Below are positions 45,500 through 55,387 of a DNA stretch of 64,000 bases, in pieces (positions within the stretch are counted from its first letter, which is position 1; every line of letters begins with the position of its first letter). The DNA lies in NCBI GenBank assembly GCA_902629495.1, contig CACORA010000002.1:1-64000 (forward strand), written 5' to 3'. A model generated the notes under the pieces. That model was not told where the DNA came from. It made no database searches and saw only the letters and a program-made list of their open reading frames with translations. The DNA is from Planctomycetaceae bacterium (GTDB lineage: Bacteria > Planctomycetota > Planctomycetia > Pirellulales > UBA1268). The position numbers and the translations under genes were made by a program.

Positions 45500-46675
45500 T
45501 TACTTGTGCCTGCCATCTCTTGTCAGAGTGTTCTTCTCAAGGTAGTTATTGATTTCTCGCACGGCGTCATGAAGTCCAGGTCGACTTGCAAGTCCATCGG
45601 CAAAGAATCCCTGTTTGACACCCTGCTGACCAAAACCTTTCGGGGTATCAATCGGGTTGCACCAAAAGACTCCAAGGATGTACGTGGTCTGGAATGCTGC
45701 TTTTAGATATTCAACATATGCTTTTCCAGCAGCGACAGAGTCTTCTGCGAGTTTCCAGGCAGAAATATTTTTCTCGCCATCTTGAAAGCGAATCGCAAAG
45801 TCACAGAGAAGAATTGGTTTGCCTGTGAGTGCGTATATTTCATCAAGCTTTTTCTTAGGAAAGAGTTCCATGAAATAGGGCTGAATTGCTATCGCATCCA
45901 CATACGGCAACATTTCTTTGACAACGTCTGGATCAAACGTTTGGAATGAAAAACGATCACCAAAGATCAGATGATCTGGATCATATTTTCTATTTGCGGT
46001 TCCAACGACACGAAAGTATTCTCTCGCGATGAGACGGAGGAAGGCCTGATCCGTTGAAAGATGTGTGTCGGGTGTCCGTGTCTTCAGAAAGTCCTGATAC
46101 GCTTTTCGTCCTGAAGTGCCTTCGGGAAGTGATCTGATAAAAGTGACCCAATCTTTACCGGTGGAGTTGCTAAGCGGCCAGGCGGCAAGATCGGTCCAGC
46201 AATAACCGATGATTTTCTTTGGATGTTGGCGACTTTTTTCACAATTGGCTTTTACGCCAGCGTCGAGTCTGGCCTGTTCTGCTGGGTCAAAGATATCAAC
46301 GAAATGAAAACTTTTTTCATCTCGATATGTTGAAATAGGTACCAGGTGATTCCAGCTTTCAACATATGGCAGATCACCTCGAAGTTGCTCAGGGCAGCCA
46401 TATCCGTATGCATTAAAACCTAGTTTTTTGCATGCAATGGAAAAGGCTGTGAAGTCATACCGCTGGCGATGATTGCTAGCGTGCGTGATCCCATGTGCAA
46501 AGAAAGGTTGATTCAGAGAATCAACGAGCCAGTGTCGGCCATCAATCTTCTTGATGCTGATGCCAGTGGGCCCAATCTGATCAGCATGAGAAAATTGGTT
46601 GGGGATACAAAAAAGGATAAGGATTGGTACATGAAAGAAGCAGCGAGCGAATTGTGAAAAGAGTTGTTGAAACAT
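45500..46675 (-). CDS. Exported agarase-like TIM-barrel protein
   Basis: 391 residues. A signal-like N-terminus (HVPILILFCIPNQFSHADQ, to about residue 32) is followed by a TIM-barrel domain. Segment FFAHGITHAS (about 58-67), KKIIGYCWTDLAAW (about 153-166), PDHLIFGDRF, DAIAIQPYF, KPILLCDFA and YILGVFWC follow the strand pattern of GH50-like agarases/GH-A enzymes, and the whole resembles the proteins often annotated agarase in planctomycetes and Bacteroidetes. The acid/base and nucleophile Glu of clan GH-A are replaced here by Asp (TD162 and CD). It converges with the SGNH gene. Possible substrate is a marine galactan. Confidence 0.7.
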   Translation of the reverse strand: MFQQLFSQFARCFFHVPILILFCIPNQFSHADQIGPTGISIKKIDGRHWLVDSLNQPFFAHGITHASNHRQRYDFTAFSIACKKLGFNAYGYGCPEQLRGDLPYVESWNHLVPISTYRDEKSFHFVDIFDPAEQARLDAGVKANCEKSRQHPKKIIGYCWTDLAAWPLSNSTGKDWVTFIRSLPEGTSGRKAYQDFLKTRTPDTHLSTDQAFLRLIAREYFRVVGTANRKYDPDHLIFGDRFSFQTFDPDVVKEMLPYVDAIAIQPYFMELFPKKKLDEIYALTGKPILLCDFAIRFQDGEKNISAWKLAEDSVAAGKAYVEYLKAAFQTTYILGVFWCNPIDTPKGFGQQGVKQGFFADGLASRPGLHDAVREINNYLEKNTLTRDGRHK

Positions 46676-47008
46676 GAAAGTGGTCTTTCGTAACCCGTTG
46701 TGTACTAAGTTGAGTCTCGGAACCGGAGTTGTTTAGGACTGTTGATTTTTTTCTTTTATTCACAAAAGGCCTGATCCGGCTTAGATGCGTTCCTGTGGTA
46801 GAATCTGCTACAGTTCGATTGTTCTTGAACGACATGGCGTTGATTCAAAAAGGAGGACAGGTTCGGATCGGTGTTCATGCCTCGAATAAAAAAATGGATT
46901 CCATTGCTCTGATACGATTTGTGCTTTTCTTCACTCAACGCTCCATCAACCGTAATTCAGTCAGTGCATTTCTTTTGACCATGCATACTCATCCTCCGTT
47001 GAGGGTTG
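46676..47008. other. Intergenic region
   Basis: 333 bases between two minus-strand genes (agarase-like, and DUF1501). It should contain the promoter of the agarase-like gene and the 3' end of the DUF1501 operon transcript. No repeat, hairpin or small gene was convincing. Confidence 0.4.
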
Positions 47009-48451
47009 TCATGCCATTAATGCATTGATGACCTTGCCATGCACATCAGTCAGGCGTCGATCAAGACCATTATGGTACCACGTCAGTTTTTCATGATCGA
47101 AACCGAGGAGGTGTAAAACGGTGGCATAAAAGTCCCACACAGTTGTTGGATGTATTTCAGCCCGACGACCAAATTCATCGGTAGCGCCATAGCTCAGTCC
47201 ACCCTTTACGCCTGCGCCCATCATCCAGCACGTAAAGCCATCTGGGTTGTGATCCCGACCGGTGGTTCCTGCTTGATGAGTTGGCATGCGACCAAACTCT
47301 GTCGTCCATAAGACAAGTGTGTCATCTAGCAGGCCACTTTGTTTCAAATCTGTTAGCAGTGCCGCTGTAGGTTGATCAAAAATAGGGCAGTGCCGTTCGT
47401 AGTCGGATTTGAGTGTTTTATGTGCATCCCAATTCAGCAATCCATCCACGCCGGAGGCACGCGAGGCACAATATAAGTTGACGTACCGAACATCACGTTC
47501 AAGTAATCTTCGAGCAAGTACACAGTTGCGTGCATAGGCCGCCTTGAGAGGATTTTCGTCCTCTGTTCCGTAGAGTGTGTGAACCGCAGCTGACTCACGA
47601 GATATGTCACATACTTCCGGTGCTGACAGTTGCATGCGAGCGGCTAATTGATAGGCGGCAACCCGAGCCTGGAGATCACTTTCTTCAGGGTGCGCTGCTG
47701 CAAATTTTTCATTCAGACGCATTAATAATTGTCGTGCTTCCTTGTCCTCTGATTGAGATATTGATTGGGGTCGCGATAAATTACGAATCGGCTGTTGGTC
47801 GCTCATCATGATTCCCTGATGACGGGCGGGAAGAAATCCATTCAACCAATTTGCCTTCCCATTCGGTGGCTCTCCTCTGATGTCGGTGATTGCTACATAT
47901 GCAGGAAGATTTTCATTCTCGCTACCGAGTGCATAGCTCACCCAGGCACCCGCACTTGGAAAACCTTCTGTTGAATGACCTGTGTTCATAAACACACACC
48001 CGGGGCCATGCGTGTTTGTTGTACTGTGCATTCCATGAAGAAATGCAATGTCATCAACATGACGGGACATCTGCGGTAGGAGGGTACTCATGGGTTTCCC
48101 GCTTTCACCCACGGGCCTAAACGGCCATGGGCTTTTCATCAGGTTGCCATTTTTACCCTGAAACGATACGAACTCTTCTTCTCCAGGAAGTGGTTTTCCA
48201 TGGTATGCATCGAGTGATGGCTTGTATTCCCACAAATCCATGGCGGAAGCCGCACCGGGGCAGAAGATCTGGAGCACACGTTTTGCTTTGGCGGGGTGGT
48301 GTGTTTGTCCTTGTCCTGGATGCCAGTTCGAGGGTTCTGCGAACAGCTCATTCTGAAAGAGGGATAAGAGCCCGATGCCGCCGAGCCCTGTGTAGACATT
48401 TCCTAAGAAGGAACGTCGGGTAAGTCCTGAGAGAGATGTGTTATTGGACAT
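47009..48451 (-). CDS. Tat-exported DUF1501 protein (third copy)
   Basis: 480 residues. Tat leader LTRRSFLG with a short hydrophobic stretch to about residue 33. DUF1501 signatures: CPGAASAMDLWEYKP near 69, HGPGCVFMNTGH near 144, NLYCASRASGVDGLLNWDAH near 326, WTTEFGRMPTH near 383 and GRDHNP near 399. It starts inside the last 11 bases of the upstream DUF1549/DUF1553 gene, so the two are coupled. Same division of labour as the 18053-21336 pair. Confidence 0.94.
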   Translation of the reverse strand: MSNNTSLSGLTRRSFLGNVYTGLGGIGLLSLFQNELFAEPSNWHPGQGQTHHPAKAKRVLQIFCPGAASAMDLWEYKPSLDAYHGKPLPGEEEFVSFQGKNGNLMKSPWPFRPVGESGKPMSTLLPQMSRHVDDIAFLHGMHSTTNTHGPGCVFMNTGHSTEGFPSAGAWVSYALGSENENLPAYVAITDIRGEPPNGKANWLNGFLPARHQGIMMSDQQPIRNLSRPQSISQSEDKEARQLLMRLNEKFAAAHPEESDLQARVAAYQLAARMQLSAPEVCDISRESAAVHTLYGTEDENPLKAAYARNCVLARRLLERDVRYVNLYCASRASGVDGLLNWDAHKTLKSDYERHCPIFDQPTAALLTDLKQSGLLDDTLVLWTTEFGRMPTHQAGTTGRDHNPDGFTCWMMGAGVKGGLSYGATDEFGRRAEIHPTTVWDFYATVLHLLGFDHEKLTWYHNGLDRRLTDVHGKVINALMA

Positions 48452-51278
48452 AGATCATTTCACTTGTATTCATGAGCACACGACACAGAGCATCGAGTCC
48501 ATGATGCTTGGCCCAGTCACAACATATCCTGATTTCTTCATCAGTTGCAGGCCGTGAATAACACAGGTGATACGCATGATCGATTTGCTCACGAAGGTCA
48601 TCACCCGCTTCATTTTTGAGCCGCCGTGCCAACGCATGTGCCATATCTAATGTAAAGCTGTGATTGAACATGGTGAGCGCTTGGAGAGGCGTTGTGGTTT
48701 CAGCTCGTTTGGGAGATGAGAATGTGCAGTCTGGTTGATCAAACTCAGTCATGAGATCAACGACTGAGGATCGGGCATTCTGATGGTAGACTGCTCGGCG
48801 ATAGGTTTCTGGGCCATGCTTATTAAGTGGAAGATAGGTGCAGACGTTATCTTGGAGGAACGTGTACAGCCGAAACCCCGGACCGCCACCTGTCGTATCA
48901 AGTGTATTGGCTACCGCAAGCATGGTATCCCGAACCTCTTCTGCTGAAAGGCGACGTGGGGGAAACCGCCAGAGGAATCGGGAACGTCCATCGATGGTGG
49001 CTGCATCGTTTCGAAATTTCGATGATTGACGGTATGTTTTAGAAAGCATGATACGCCGATGCATCGCCTTTATTCGCCAGCCACTTTGAACCAGCTTGAG
49101 AGCAAGAAAATCAAGCAACTCAGGATGCGTTGGCCGACCTCCCATGTAGCCAAAGTCACTTGGTGTATCAACAATGCCGGTACCGAAGTGATAATGCCAT
49201 AGTCGATTGGCAAGTACTCGTGGTGTAAGTGGATTATCAGGATGCAATAGCCAGTCTGCGAAGGCTAGTCTGCGTTTTGACTCTGACACATCTGGGTCAA
49301 GGCGATAGGAGAAGCCATTGTCCGATGTGTCATTTAGAAAGGTCAGACTTGCCGGAACAACGTCTGCTCCCTGTTTCTGTGGGTTGCCACCAAGAAAAAC
49401 ATGAAACGGTCCCTTGGCATCATCGTCTACTCGCGTTCCAATCCAGACAGATGGCAATGCCGGAACCTTGCTAATCGCTTGCTTGACATCAGCCAGCGAC
49501 TGCCCCAGTTCTTGCTTTTTAGCCCGGTCGTTCGCGGTCGTCTCAAGTTGAAGCAATCGATGATTCAGGATGATATCTTTTGCAACTGGCTTGCGATCAC
49601 GGCTGCTGGTAATGACCTGCCAGGCATGACCATCCATTGATACTTCGATTCTGTATTCAGCGACGAATGTAAAAAGACCATGTTCTGGATGAGACTCATT
49701 TTTTGCACTCGAAAAGACAATGCGGTTGATTTGTGTTGGCTTTGCAAGCTCGATCGTAAGATCGCTGCCTGCAGCAAGAAATCGCTCTCCAGTCTTGCCA
49801 TCAATCGCATGGTGAGGTCCATAGGCTTCTGGAAAGTCCTCGATGTTTCGTGCACGACCAGCGGCATGCCCACCATGACGCAAGAGAGCAACATTCTTTG
49901 GTGGCTCACTTGTCGACCACACTTCAAACTCATCGATAGCAAATCCACTTGTTGAGTTTGGGTTTTTGTCTTGTGCCTCACAGACCAGCCGAACAAACTT
50001 TGCCGTCACCGGCTCAAAGGAATCTGTGGTTCCGGTACGGTCAACAGGGGTTCGTGTCCATGTGGATTCATATTCCTTTAGTTTCTTCCGTGCCCGCTTG
50101 ATAAGAGAAGCATCAAGTTCCGCAAGCAATGCTTCAAGCTCAGCCTTCCGCTCGTTGAGAGGTTGAATTTTTTTAGCTCGAGCCCGTCTCTTCTCGTTAG
50201 TTGCAAGTGGAGCTGAACCATGACGAATGCCTGAAAATGTGGCATAGAGTCCGTAATAATCTTCTTGGGTAATAGGATCAAACTTGTGGTCATGACACCG
50301 AGCACAACCAATCGTTATCCCAAGGAATGCTTCACTTGTTGCACGAATGATTTCATCGAGCGTATTTGCTCGAATCTGTGCTGCCTGTACAGGATCTCTA
50401 TTTCGGACATCGTCATAGGGCCCGGCAACCAGAAATGCAGAACCGACTGCAATGTCAGGGTTATTCTCTCCAAAAACATCACCTGCGATGTGCTCACGAA
50501 TGAACTGGTTAAACGGCTTGTCTTCATTGATGGAGTCAATGACATAGTCGCGAAACGGCCAGATGTTATCGAGGATAACATTTCGTTCGTACCCGTTGCT
50601 TTCGCCAAAGCGAACAACATCTAACCAGTGACGACCCCAACGCTCTCCATAATGAGGTGATGCCAGTAGCCGCTCAATTAGTTTTTCATACGCCTGTGGG
50701 TCAGGATCTGTAACAAATGCAGCAACATCATCTGGGGTGGGTGGCAAGCCAAGAAGGTCGTACGTTGCTCGACGAATCAGTGTGCGACGGTCTGCTGGAG
50801 GATTAAGGACAAGTTTATTTTCAGCAAGTTTTTCCTCAATATAGTCATCAATGCTTGTGCCATGCGCTTGGAGTGGTTGATAGGCCCACCACGATGCATC
50901 TGCCTTTGATGGTTCCTTAATCACCAGGCCATCAGGCCAGGCTGCTCCTTCTCTGATCCACTGTTTGAGGAGATTGACCTCTGCCACGTTCAGCGGATCG
51001 CCTTCCTTCGGCATGGCAGGAGGTTCTCCGTCCTGTGATGTGACCACCTCAATCAAGTAGCTATGGTCTGCATCATCTGCAACAACATACTCGTTCGCGT
51101 GTAGGTCATCGATGGTTGCGAGTGATAGATCACCTTTCTTGTTTCCAGGTGAATGACAGCCGATGCAATGCTGCTCAATGATCGGCACAATCTGCTTGTG
51201 AACGTCAAGTCGTTCTTCAGCAACTACAATCGGTGCTGCAACCAAAGCGATGATTAACAAGCCAAGGATTCGACCCAT
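48441..51278 (-). CDS. DUF1549/DUF1553 protein with cytochrome c and F5/8-type domains
   Basis: 945 residues from ATG 51278 (a TTG at 51290 would add four). Signal peptide MGRILGLLIIALVAAPIVVA. A planctomycete cytochrome c domain with CxxCH (CIGCHSPG, about residue 37) comes first, then DUF1549 with a second CxxCH (CARCHDHKF, near residue 325), a coiled region, a discoidin/F5-8-type C sugar-binding domain at about 405-555 (AIDEFEVWS ... IEVSMDGHAWQVI), and DUF1553 to the end. It may be a surface cytochrome that docks on glycans. First gene of the pair with DUF1501. Confidence 0.93.
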   Translation of the reverse strand: MGRILGLLIIALVAAPIVVAEERLDVHKQIVPIIEQHCIGCHSPGNKKGDLSLATIDDLHANEYVVADDADHSYLIEVVTSQDGEPPAMPKEGDPLNVAEVNLLKQWIREGAAWPDGLVIKEPSKADASWWAYQPLQAHGTSIDDYIEEKLAENKLVLNPPADRRTLIRRATYDLLGLPPTPDDVAAFVTDPDPQAYEKLIERLLASPHYGERWGRHWLDVVRFGESNGYERNVILDNIWPFRDYVIDSINEDKPFNQFIREHIAGDVFGENNPDIAVGSAFLVAGPYDDVRNRDPVQAAQIRANTLDEIIRATSEAFLGITIGCARCHDHKFDPITQEDYYGLYATFSGIRHGSAPLATNEKRRARAKKIQPLNERKAELEALLAELDASLIKRARKKLKEYESTWTRTPVDRTGTTDSFEPVTAKFVRLVCEAQDKNPNSTSGFAIDEFEVWSTSEPPKNVALLRHGGHAAGRARNIEDFPEAYGPHHAIDGKTGERFLAAGSDLTIELAKPTQINRIVFSSAKNESHPEHGLFTFVAEYRIEVSMDGHAWQVITSSRDRKPVAKDIILNHRLLQLETTANDRAKKQELGQSLADVKQAISKVPALPSVWIGTRVDDDAKGPFHVFLGGNPQKQGADVVPASLTFLNDTSDNGFSYRLDPDVSESKRRLAFADWLLHPDNPLTPRVLANRLWHYHFGTGIVDTPSDFGYMGGRPTHPELLDFLALKLVQSGWRIKAMHRRIMLSKTYRQSSKFRNDAATIDGRSRFLWRFPPRRLSAEEVRDTMLAVANTLDTTGGGPGFRLYTFLQDNVCTYLPLNKHGPETYRRAVYHQNARSSVVDLMTEFDQPDCTFSSPKRAETTTPLQALTMFNHSFTLDMAHALARRLKNEAGDDLREQIDHAYHLCYSRPATDEEIRICCDWAKHHGLDALCRVLMNTSEMIYVQ

Positions 51279-51558
51279 GATCTTACGCAACCGATTACGA
51301 GGTGTTTGATCATAAAAATCTAATGATACACCACGTCAAGCAAGAAAGCGAAAACGTGGCATACTATCAGGGAAAAGAAATGCTTCGCCGCAGGATCCCA
51401 ACGCATCCAAGCACAGTGATAGACAGTACACGGAGAACGGGTGTCATCATGGTTCGAGGTAGGTCGAAAACAGCGTGGCAAAAGTTGCTGCCACGAGACG
51501 TTTGATGCCTCCAAGCCAAACAAATGGATGGTCAGAGAGGCCTGATGGTGCCAGATGA

Positions 51559-52386
51559 TTATTTCACAGCAACGATATAGCACAACCAACTTGGATGGCT
51601 CGGTGCCTGCTCTGCCTTATTCCACTCTCCTGTCTCTTCACCATCCTCGTCTTCTTCTTCCCAGTACACATAGGACTTCTTGAAACCAGCTTCTTCGAGC
51701 AGCTCTCGAACCTCTGCGATTGTCCAAAATCTCCAGTTGTACTGAAAAGCATTACGTAACTTGCTTCCATCAGCAAACTTAAAGGAAATTGAAAAATCAG
51801 CTTCGTGCGTGACTGGATTAAATTGAACCTGCTTCCAGTGATAACTGAAGCCTTTCTTTCCTTTTTTAATGACCCTTTTGTCAACGGAATCTTCTGCATA
51901 GCAAGCGCCACCACCCATCATATCCATCACCATGATGCTCTGGCGACTCATATTCGCTTTGGCGATACGAAAGTATTCCAGCAACTCTGTTCTTGTCTTG
52001 AATAACCAAAAGGAGAAATTTTGTGCAGACAAAACATCGACAGTTGGTCGTGTTTTCTCTCGGACATCTTTTTCAAGTATGCGAACGCGTGCTGCCTGCG
52101 TTGGCTTTAGCTTCGAGAGATTATGTTTCTCACCCCATGCCAGTGGTTCAGGGTCAAGATCAACCCCGAGTGCCGTTCTCTGACGGCCAAGTTTGACCCA
52201 TTCACAGCAGATGGAGAACGTACCGCAAAAATCTTCACGTAGTGTAGTTGGTTTACGATGGAATTCATCTTTGAATGCCTTGTCAAAAAACTCAACTTCA
52301 TGTTCAGGAGCCTGGACTGACTGCAAGTAACATTTGTACTTGTCGGCCTTTTCAGCCATTGTTCGACGTTTTTTTTTCGCACTCAT
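51559..52386 (-). CDS. Class I SAM-dependent methyltransferase
   Basis: 275 residues from ATG 52386 with AAGGAA upstream; an upstream start would add 23. A cytoplasmic protein, no leader. The SAM-binding motif is EDFCGTFSICCEWVKLGR followed by the acidic strand-2 end GVDLDPEPL, a typical class I Rossmann methyltransferase. Motif post-I and an EDVRE-type region follow. The C-terminal part is charged (EEEDEDGEETGEW). Substrate not recognisable. It is divergent from cobO with about 181 bases between the starts. Confidence 0.85.
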   Translation of the reverse strand: MSAKKKRRTMAEKADKYKCYLQSVQAPEHEVEFFDKAFKDEFHRKPTTLREDFCGTFSICCEWVKLGRQRTALGVDLDPEPLAWGEKHNLSKLKPTQAARVRILEKDVREKTRPTVDVLSAQNFSFWLFKTRTELLEYFRIAKANMSRQSIMVMDMMGGGACYAEDSVDKRVIKKGKKGFSYHWKQVQFNPVTHEADFSISFKFADGSKLRNAFQYNWRFWTIAEVRELLEEAGFKKSYVYWEEEDEDGEETGEWNKAEQAPSHPSWLCYIVAVK

Positions 52387-52567
52387 AAACGATGTTCCTT
52401 GTACATTGAGAATCTGCGTGTTCTGGTATGGGTCTTCCTCGTGAAACACAATCACGCGCAGACTGAGTTATGATCGTACTTTCGATTTAGCGGGAGTCAA
52501 AAGGGGCTCCTTCAGCGGGCTATGCTCTAAAATCTGCTTGATATTACGACGGAAGCCAACTTAAGAA

Positions 52568-53197
52568 ATGGAAAAAAATTGGATGCCTAACAATACGAAC
52601 GAAGCACATCGCAGACGGATGGTCCGTATCAACAAGATCCAAGACCAACAGCTCGCTCAAGCCTCCGAAGAAAAAGGTCTCGTGATCGTTCATACCGGAT
52701 CAGGAAAGGGGAAATCAACGGCTGCTTTTGGTATGGCGATGAGATCACTTGGCCAAGGTATGAAAGTTGGAATTATTCAATTTATCAAAGGCGCGATTGC
52801 AACCGGTGAAGCTACTCTCATCGAGCAACTGTCAGAACAGGGACTACCGATTGAAATGTATACGATGGGAGAAGGGTTTACTTGGAAAACGCAAGATCGC
52901 GAGCGTGATATCGAGACCGCGATGCGTGGATGGTCGAAAGCCGTAGAACTGATGCAAGATCCTTCGTTTGATATCATCATTCTAGACGAACTGAATATTG
53001 CATTGACGTACGATTATATTCCAGTCTCTACGGTGGTTGACGAGCTGCAAGCAAAAAGGCACATGCTGCACGTAGTGATTACCGGACGGAATGCAAAAGA
53101 AGAGATCCTTCAAATCGCTGATCTAGCATCTGAGATGAAGGTCATCAAGCATCCATACTCCAAAGGCATCAAGCCCCAACCCGGCGTTGAGTTTTAA
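52568..53197 (+). CDS. cobO: Cob(I)yrinic acid a,c-diamide adenosyltransferase
   Basis: 209 residues. The CobO/BtuR family P-loop is TGSGKGKSTAAFG at about residues 39-51, and DIIILDELNIALTYDY near residue 137 is the conserved acidic strand. The C-terminal VIKHPYSKGIKPQPGVEF is the family's ATP-end motif. It transfers the adenosyl group from ATP to cobalt of corrinoids, which gives the coenzyme form. ATG 52568 is the first Met; a second Met at residue 6 is possible. First of four cobalamin genes (338 bases before cobT). No cobalamin riboswitch was recognised upstream. Confidence 0.94.
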   Translation: MEKNWMPNNTNEAHRRRMVRINKIQDQQLAQASEEKGLVIVHTGSGKGKSTAAFGMAMRSLGQGMKVGIIQFIKGAIATGEATLIEQLSEQGLPIEMYTMGEGFTWKTQDRERDIETAMRGWSKAVELMQDPSFDIIILDELNIALTYDYIPVSTVVDELQAKRHMLHVVITGRNAKEEILQIADLASEMKVIKHPYSKGIKPQPGVEF

Positions 53198-53534
53198 GTA
53201 TCAGATTGCACTCGAAAGTACTACCCAACTGTCATTCGGATAAGACATTGAGTATGTACGACATATTAGTAAGCCGTTGCTAGAGTAGAACAACCTCCCT
53301 GACGTGATACTAATGGGTTACCCTGCCATGGTGGTTCGGTGCGGGATGCTCCTTGGCGAGGAATCGTAGTGGATTTTTCGATGGGCTGAATATTTTTAGA
53401 TCGCCTCGGATTCGCCAACTAGCAACTGGCGTCCTTCTCCGTGGCAACTTACTCTATGGTTGCTATCATTGAGCTTATCGTCGTCAGTGGAGTCATTTGT
53501 ATCATTCAATTTTTGGTGAGAAAAGCTGACACAG
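53198..53534. other. Region between cobO and cobT
   Basis: 337 bases without a gene. Searched by eye for the conserved cobalamin-riboswitch blocks and for a tRNA; neither was found. A minor hairpin CGCCA/TGGCG with a nine-base loop sits at about 53413-53431. A separate promoter for cobT-cobS-cobC may lie here. Confidence 0.4.
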
Positions 53535-54572
53535 ATGAGCATTAAGGAAGCCAATGCACCAACGCATTCTCAGATCAAAGATCAGATTGCAAGCCTTTGC
53601 AAGCCGCCGGGCAGTCTCGGTGATATCGAGCAAGTTGCTATCCAGCTTTGTACCATTCAAAGAACACTTCACCCTAAAGTCAATCCGCGCAGCGTCACTG
53701 TTTTTGCGGCTGACCATGGAGTTACGAAAGAGGGTGTTTCTGCGTGGCCAAGTTCTGTGACGAGGTCTGTTGTACAGATGATGCAATCTGCTCGCACTGC
53801 TAGTGGGGCTTTTGCTGGTGTGCTTGATTGTGAGTATGAAGTCGTAGATGTTGGCTTGCATATGCCCTTAAGGCAATACGATGATATTGTGTTAGATCGT
53901 GCAAAGCGTCGCGGAACAGGAAATCTTCGGATTGAACCTGCTCTTTCCGAGGATGATTATCAGTACGCATGGAATGTCGGGAAGGAACGGGCAACTGTTG
54001 CTGTAAATGCGGGAAGCCGATTGTTAATTGGTGGTGAAATGGGAATCGGGAACACGACCGCTGCAACGTGTTTGATTGCGCTGCTTTGCGATGTGCATGA
54101 GAATGACTCTGTGGATTCAATCGTTGGCACTGGTGCTGGAGCCGATGAGTCACAACTTGCCAAAAAGCGGATGGTCGTCCGAGATTCGATCCAGCGGGTA
54201 CGTTTACTTGGGTCGCTCACCCCACAACAGATCGGATGTCATGTCGGTGGGTTGGAAATCGTTAGTCTTGCAGGATATTACGCAACTGGTGCAAATCTTG
54301 GGGTAACACTTCTTCTTGACGGAGTGATTACAACATCCGCTGCCTTGTTGGCAGAAGCTGTTCAGTCAGGAACTGTCCAGTATATGATCGCCGGCCACCA
54401 TTCCCCTGAGCCTGCACACCAGATTGCTTTGAAGCAACTGGGACTTGAGCCAATTCAGGATCTGCAAATGAGATTGGGAGAAGCCACCGGGGCATTGGCG
54501 TCCGTGCCAATCCTAGACTTGGCCGTGTCGATGATGGACAAAATGGCTTTCATTGAAGAATTGCAACCATGA
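53535..54572 (+). CDS. cobT: Nicotinate-nucleotide-dimethylbenzimidazole phosphoribosyltransferase
   Basis: 345 residues of the CobT family. Marks: PPGSLGDIE at about 24-32, VFAADHGVTKEGVSAWP near residue 57, GEMGIGNTTAATCL near residue 168 (ribose-phosphate loop), GTGAGADE near residue 198, and the C-terminal RLGEATGA. It makes alpha-ribazole phosphate from dimethylbenzimidazole and nicotinate mononucleotide, the lower ligand of cobalamin. Full length. It overlaps cobS by four bases (54569-54572). Confidence 0.96.
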   Translation: MSIKEANAPTHSQIKDQIASLCKPPGSLGDIEQVAIQLCTIQRTLHPKVNPRSVTVFAADHGVTKEGVSAWPSSVTRSVVQMMQSARTASGAFAGVLDCEYEVVDVGLHMPLRQYDDIVLDRAKRRGTGNLRIEPALSEDDYQYAWNVGKERATVAVNAGSRLLIGGEMGIGNTTAATCLIALLCDVHENDSVDSIVGTGAGADESQLAKKRMVVRDSIQRVRLLGSLTPQQIGCHVGGLEIVSLAGYYATGANLGVTLLLDGVITTSAALLAEAVQSGTVQYMIAGHHSPEPAHQIALKQLGLEPIQDLQMRLGEATGALASVPILDLAVSMMDKMAFIEELQP

Positions 54573-55387
54573 ACCAGACCGATGAAGAACCACATCGCAA
54601 GGGGACCCCGACGCTTTGGGAGTGTTTCGCAACCGCCGTCCACTTTTTGACTAGAATCACAGTTTCAAGAAGCCTTGCAACACGAGAAGACTTCGATCAC
54701 GCATGGGCGTTGAATCGGGCGGTGGTTTTCTTTCCGTTAGTGGGCGGTCTTATAGGAGTGACAACTGCCAGTGTCATGATTATTTTCATGAAGCTTGGTA
54801 TCAATTCTTTACTGGCCGCCTTCCTTGCCTTGGGACTGGAGGCTTACATAACCGGTGCTTTTCACGAAGATGCCTTTGCGGATACGTGCGATGCATTAGG
54901 TGGCGGATGGACGCGAGAACGTGTGCTTGAAATCATAAGGGATAGTTGTCTAGGCACGTACGGTACGATTGCTCTCGTGATTGGTGTTCCGATTCGTGCC
55001 CTTGCGATAGAGGCAGCAACTGCCGGCGGCATTCCGTGGGCATTCGCATCCATTGTAGCTGCGGCTATGTTAGCGAGGCTTGTGATTGTCGTGTTGATGG
55101 CAACTACCTCTCCGATCCCGAGTCGTCATTCTCAGGCACGTGACGTTTCTGGAACACAGCCGGCGACACGGGTGCTTGTTTCAATGGTGCTGGGGTTACC
55201 TTTTTTAATTGCTTGGTGCGTTCAATCGCCTTGGACAGTAGTAGTTTCAATTCTTGTTTGCGCAGTGATGGCGATCTGGTACCGACAAATGATTCTGCGG
55301 CGCATCGGAGGTACGACCGGTGATACTCTCGGCGCCATTGGTTTTCTTTCCCAACTGGTCATCCTCGTCGGAGCCAGCATTACATGA
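54569..55387 (+). CDS. cobS: Adenosylcobinamide-GDP ribazoletransferase (cobalamin synthase)
   Basis: 272 residues, integral membrane protein with about five to six hydrophobic segments. FATAVHFLTRI near residue 16 is the family's start block, and the active-site region is FHEDAFADTCDALGGGW near residue 96, where most CobS proteins have DGLADTADA; here DGLAD reads EDAFAD, a modest variant. It joins adenosyl-GDP-cobinamide and alpha-ribazole phosphate to give the coenzyme or its phosphate. Start overlaps cobT and end overlaps cobC by four bases each, so the three are strictly coupled. Confidence 0.95.
   Translation: MNQTDEEPHRKGTPTLWECFATAVHFLTRITVSRSLATREDFDHAWALNRAVVFFPLVGGLIGVTTASVMIIFMKLGINSLLAAFLALGLEAYITGAFHEDAFADTCDALGGGWTRERVLEIIRDSCLGTYGTIALVIGVPIRALAIEAATAGGIPWAFASIVAAAMLARLVIVVLMATTSPIPSRHSQARDVSGTQPATRVLVSMVLGLPFLIAWCVQSPWTVVVSILVCAVMAIWYRQMILRRIGGTTGDTLGAIGFLSQLVILVGASIT

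Noticed and set aside
53198..53534. Possible cobalamin riboswitch or tRNA before cobT
   Set aside because: The conserved riboswitch blocks and a tRNA T-arm were not found.
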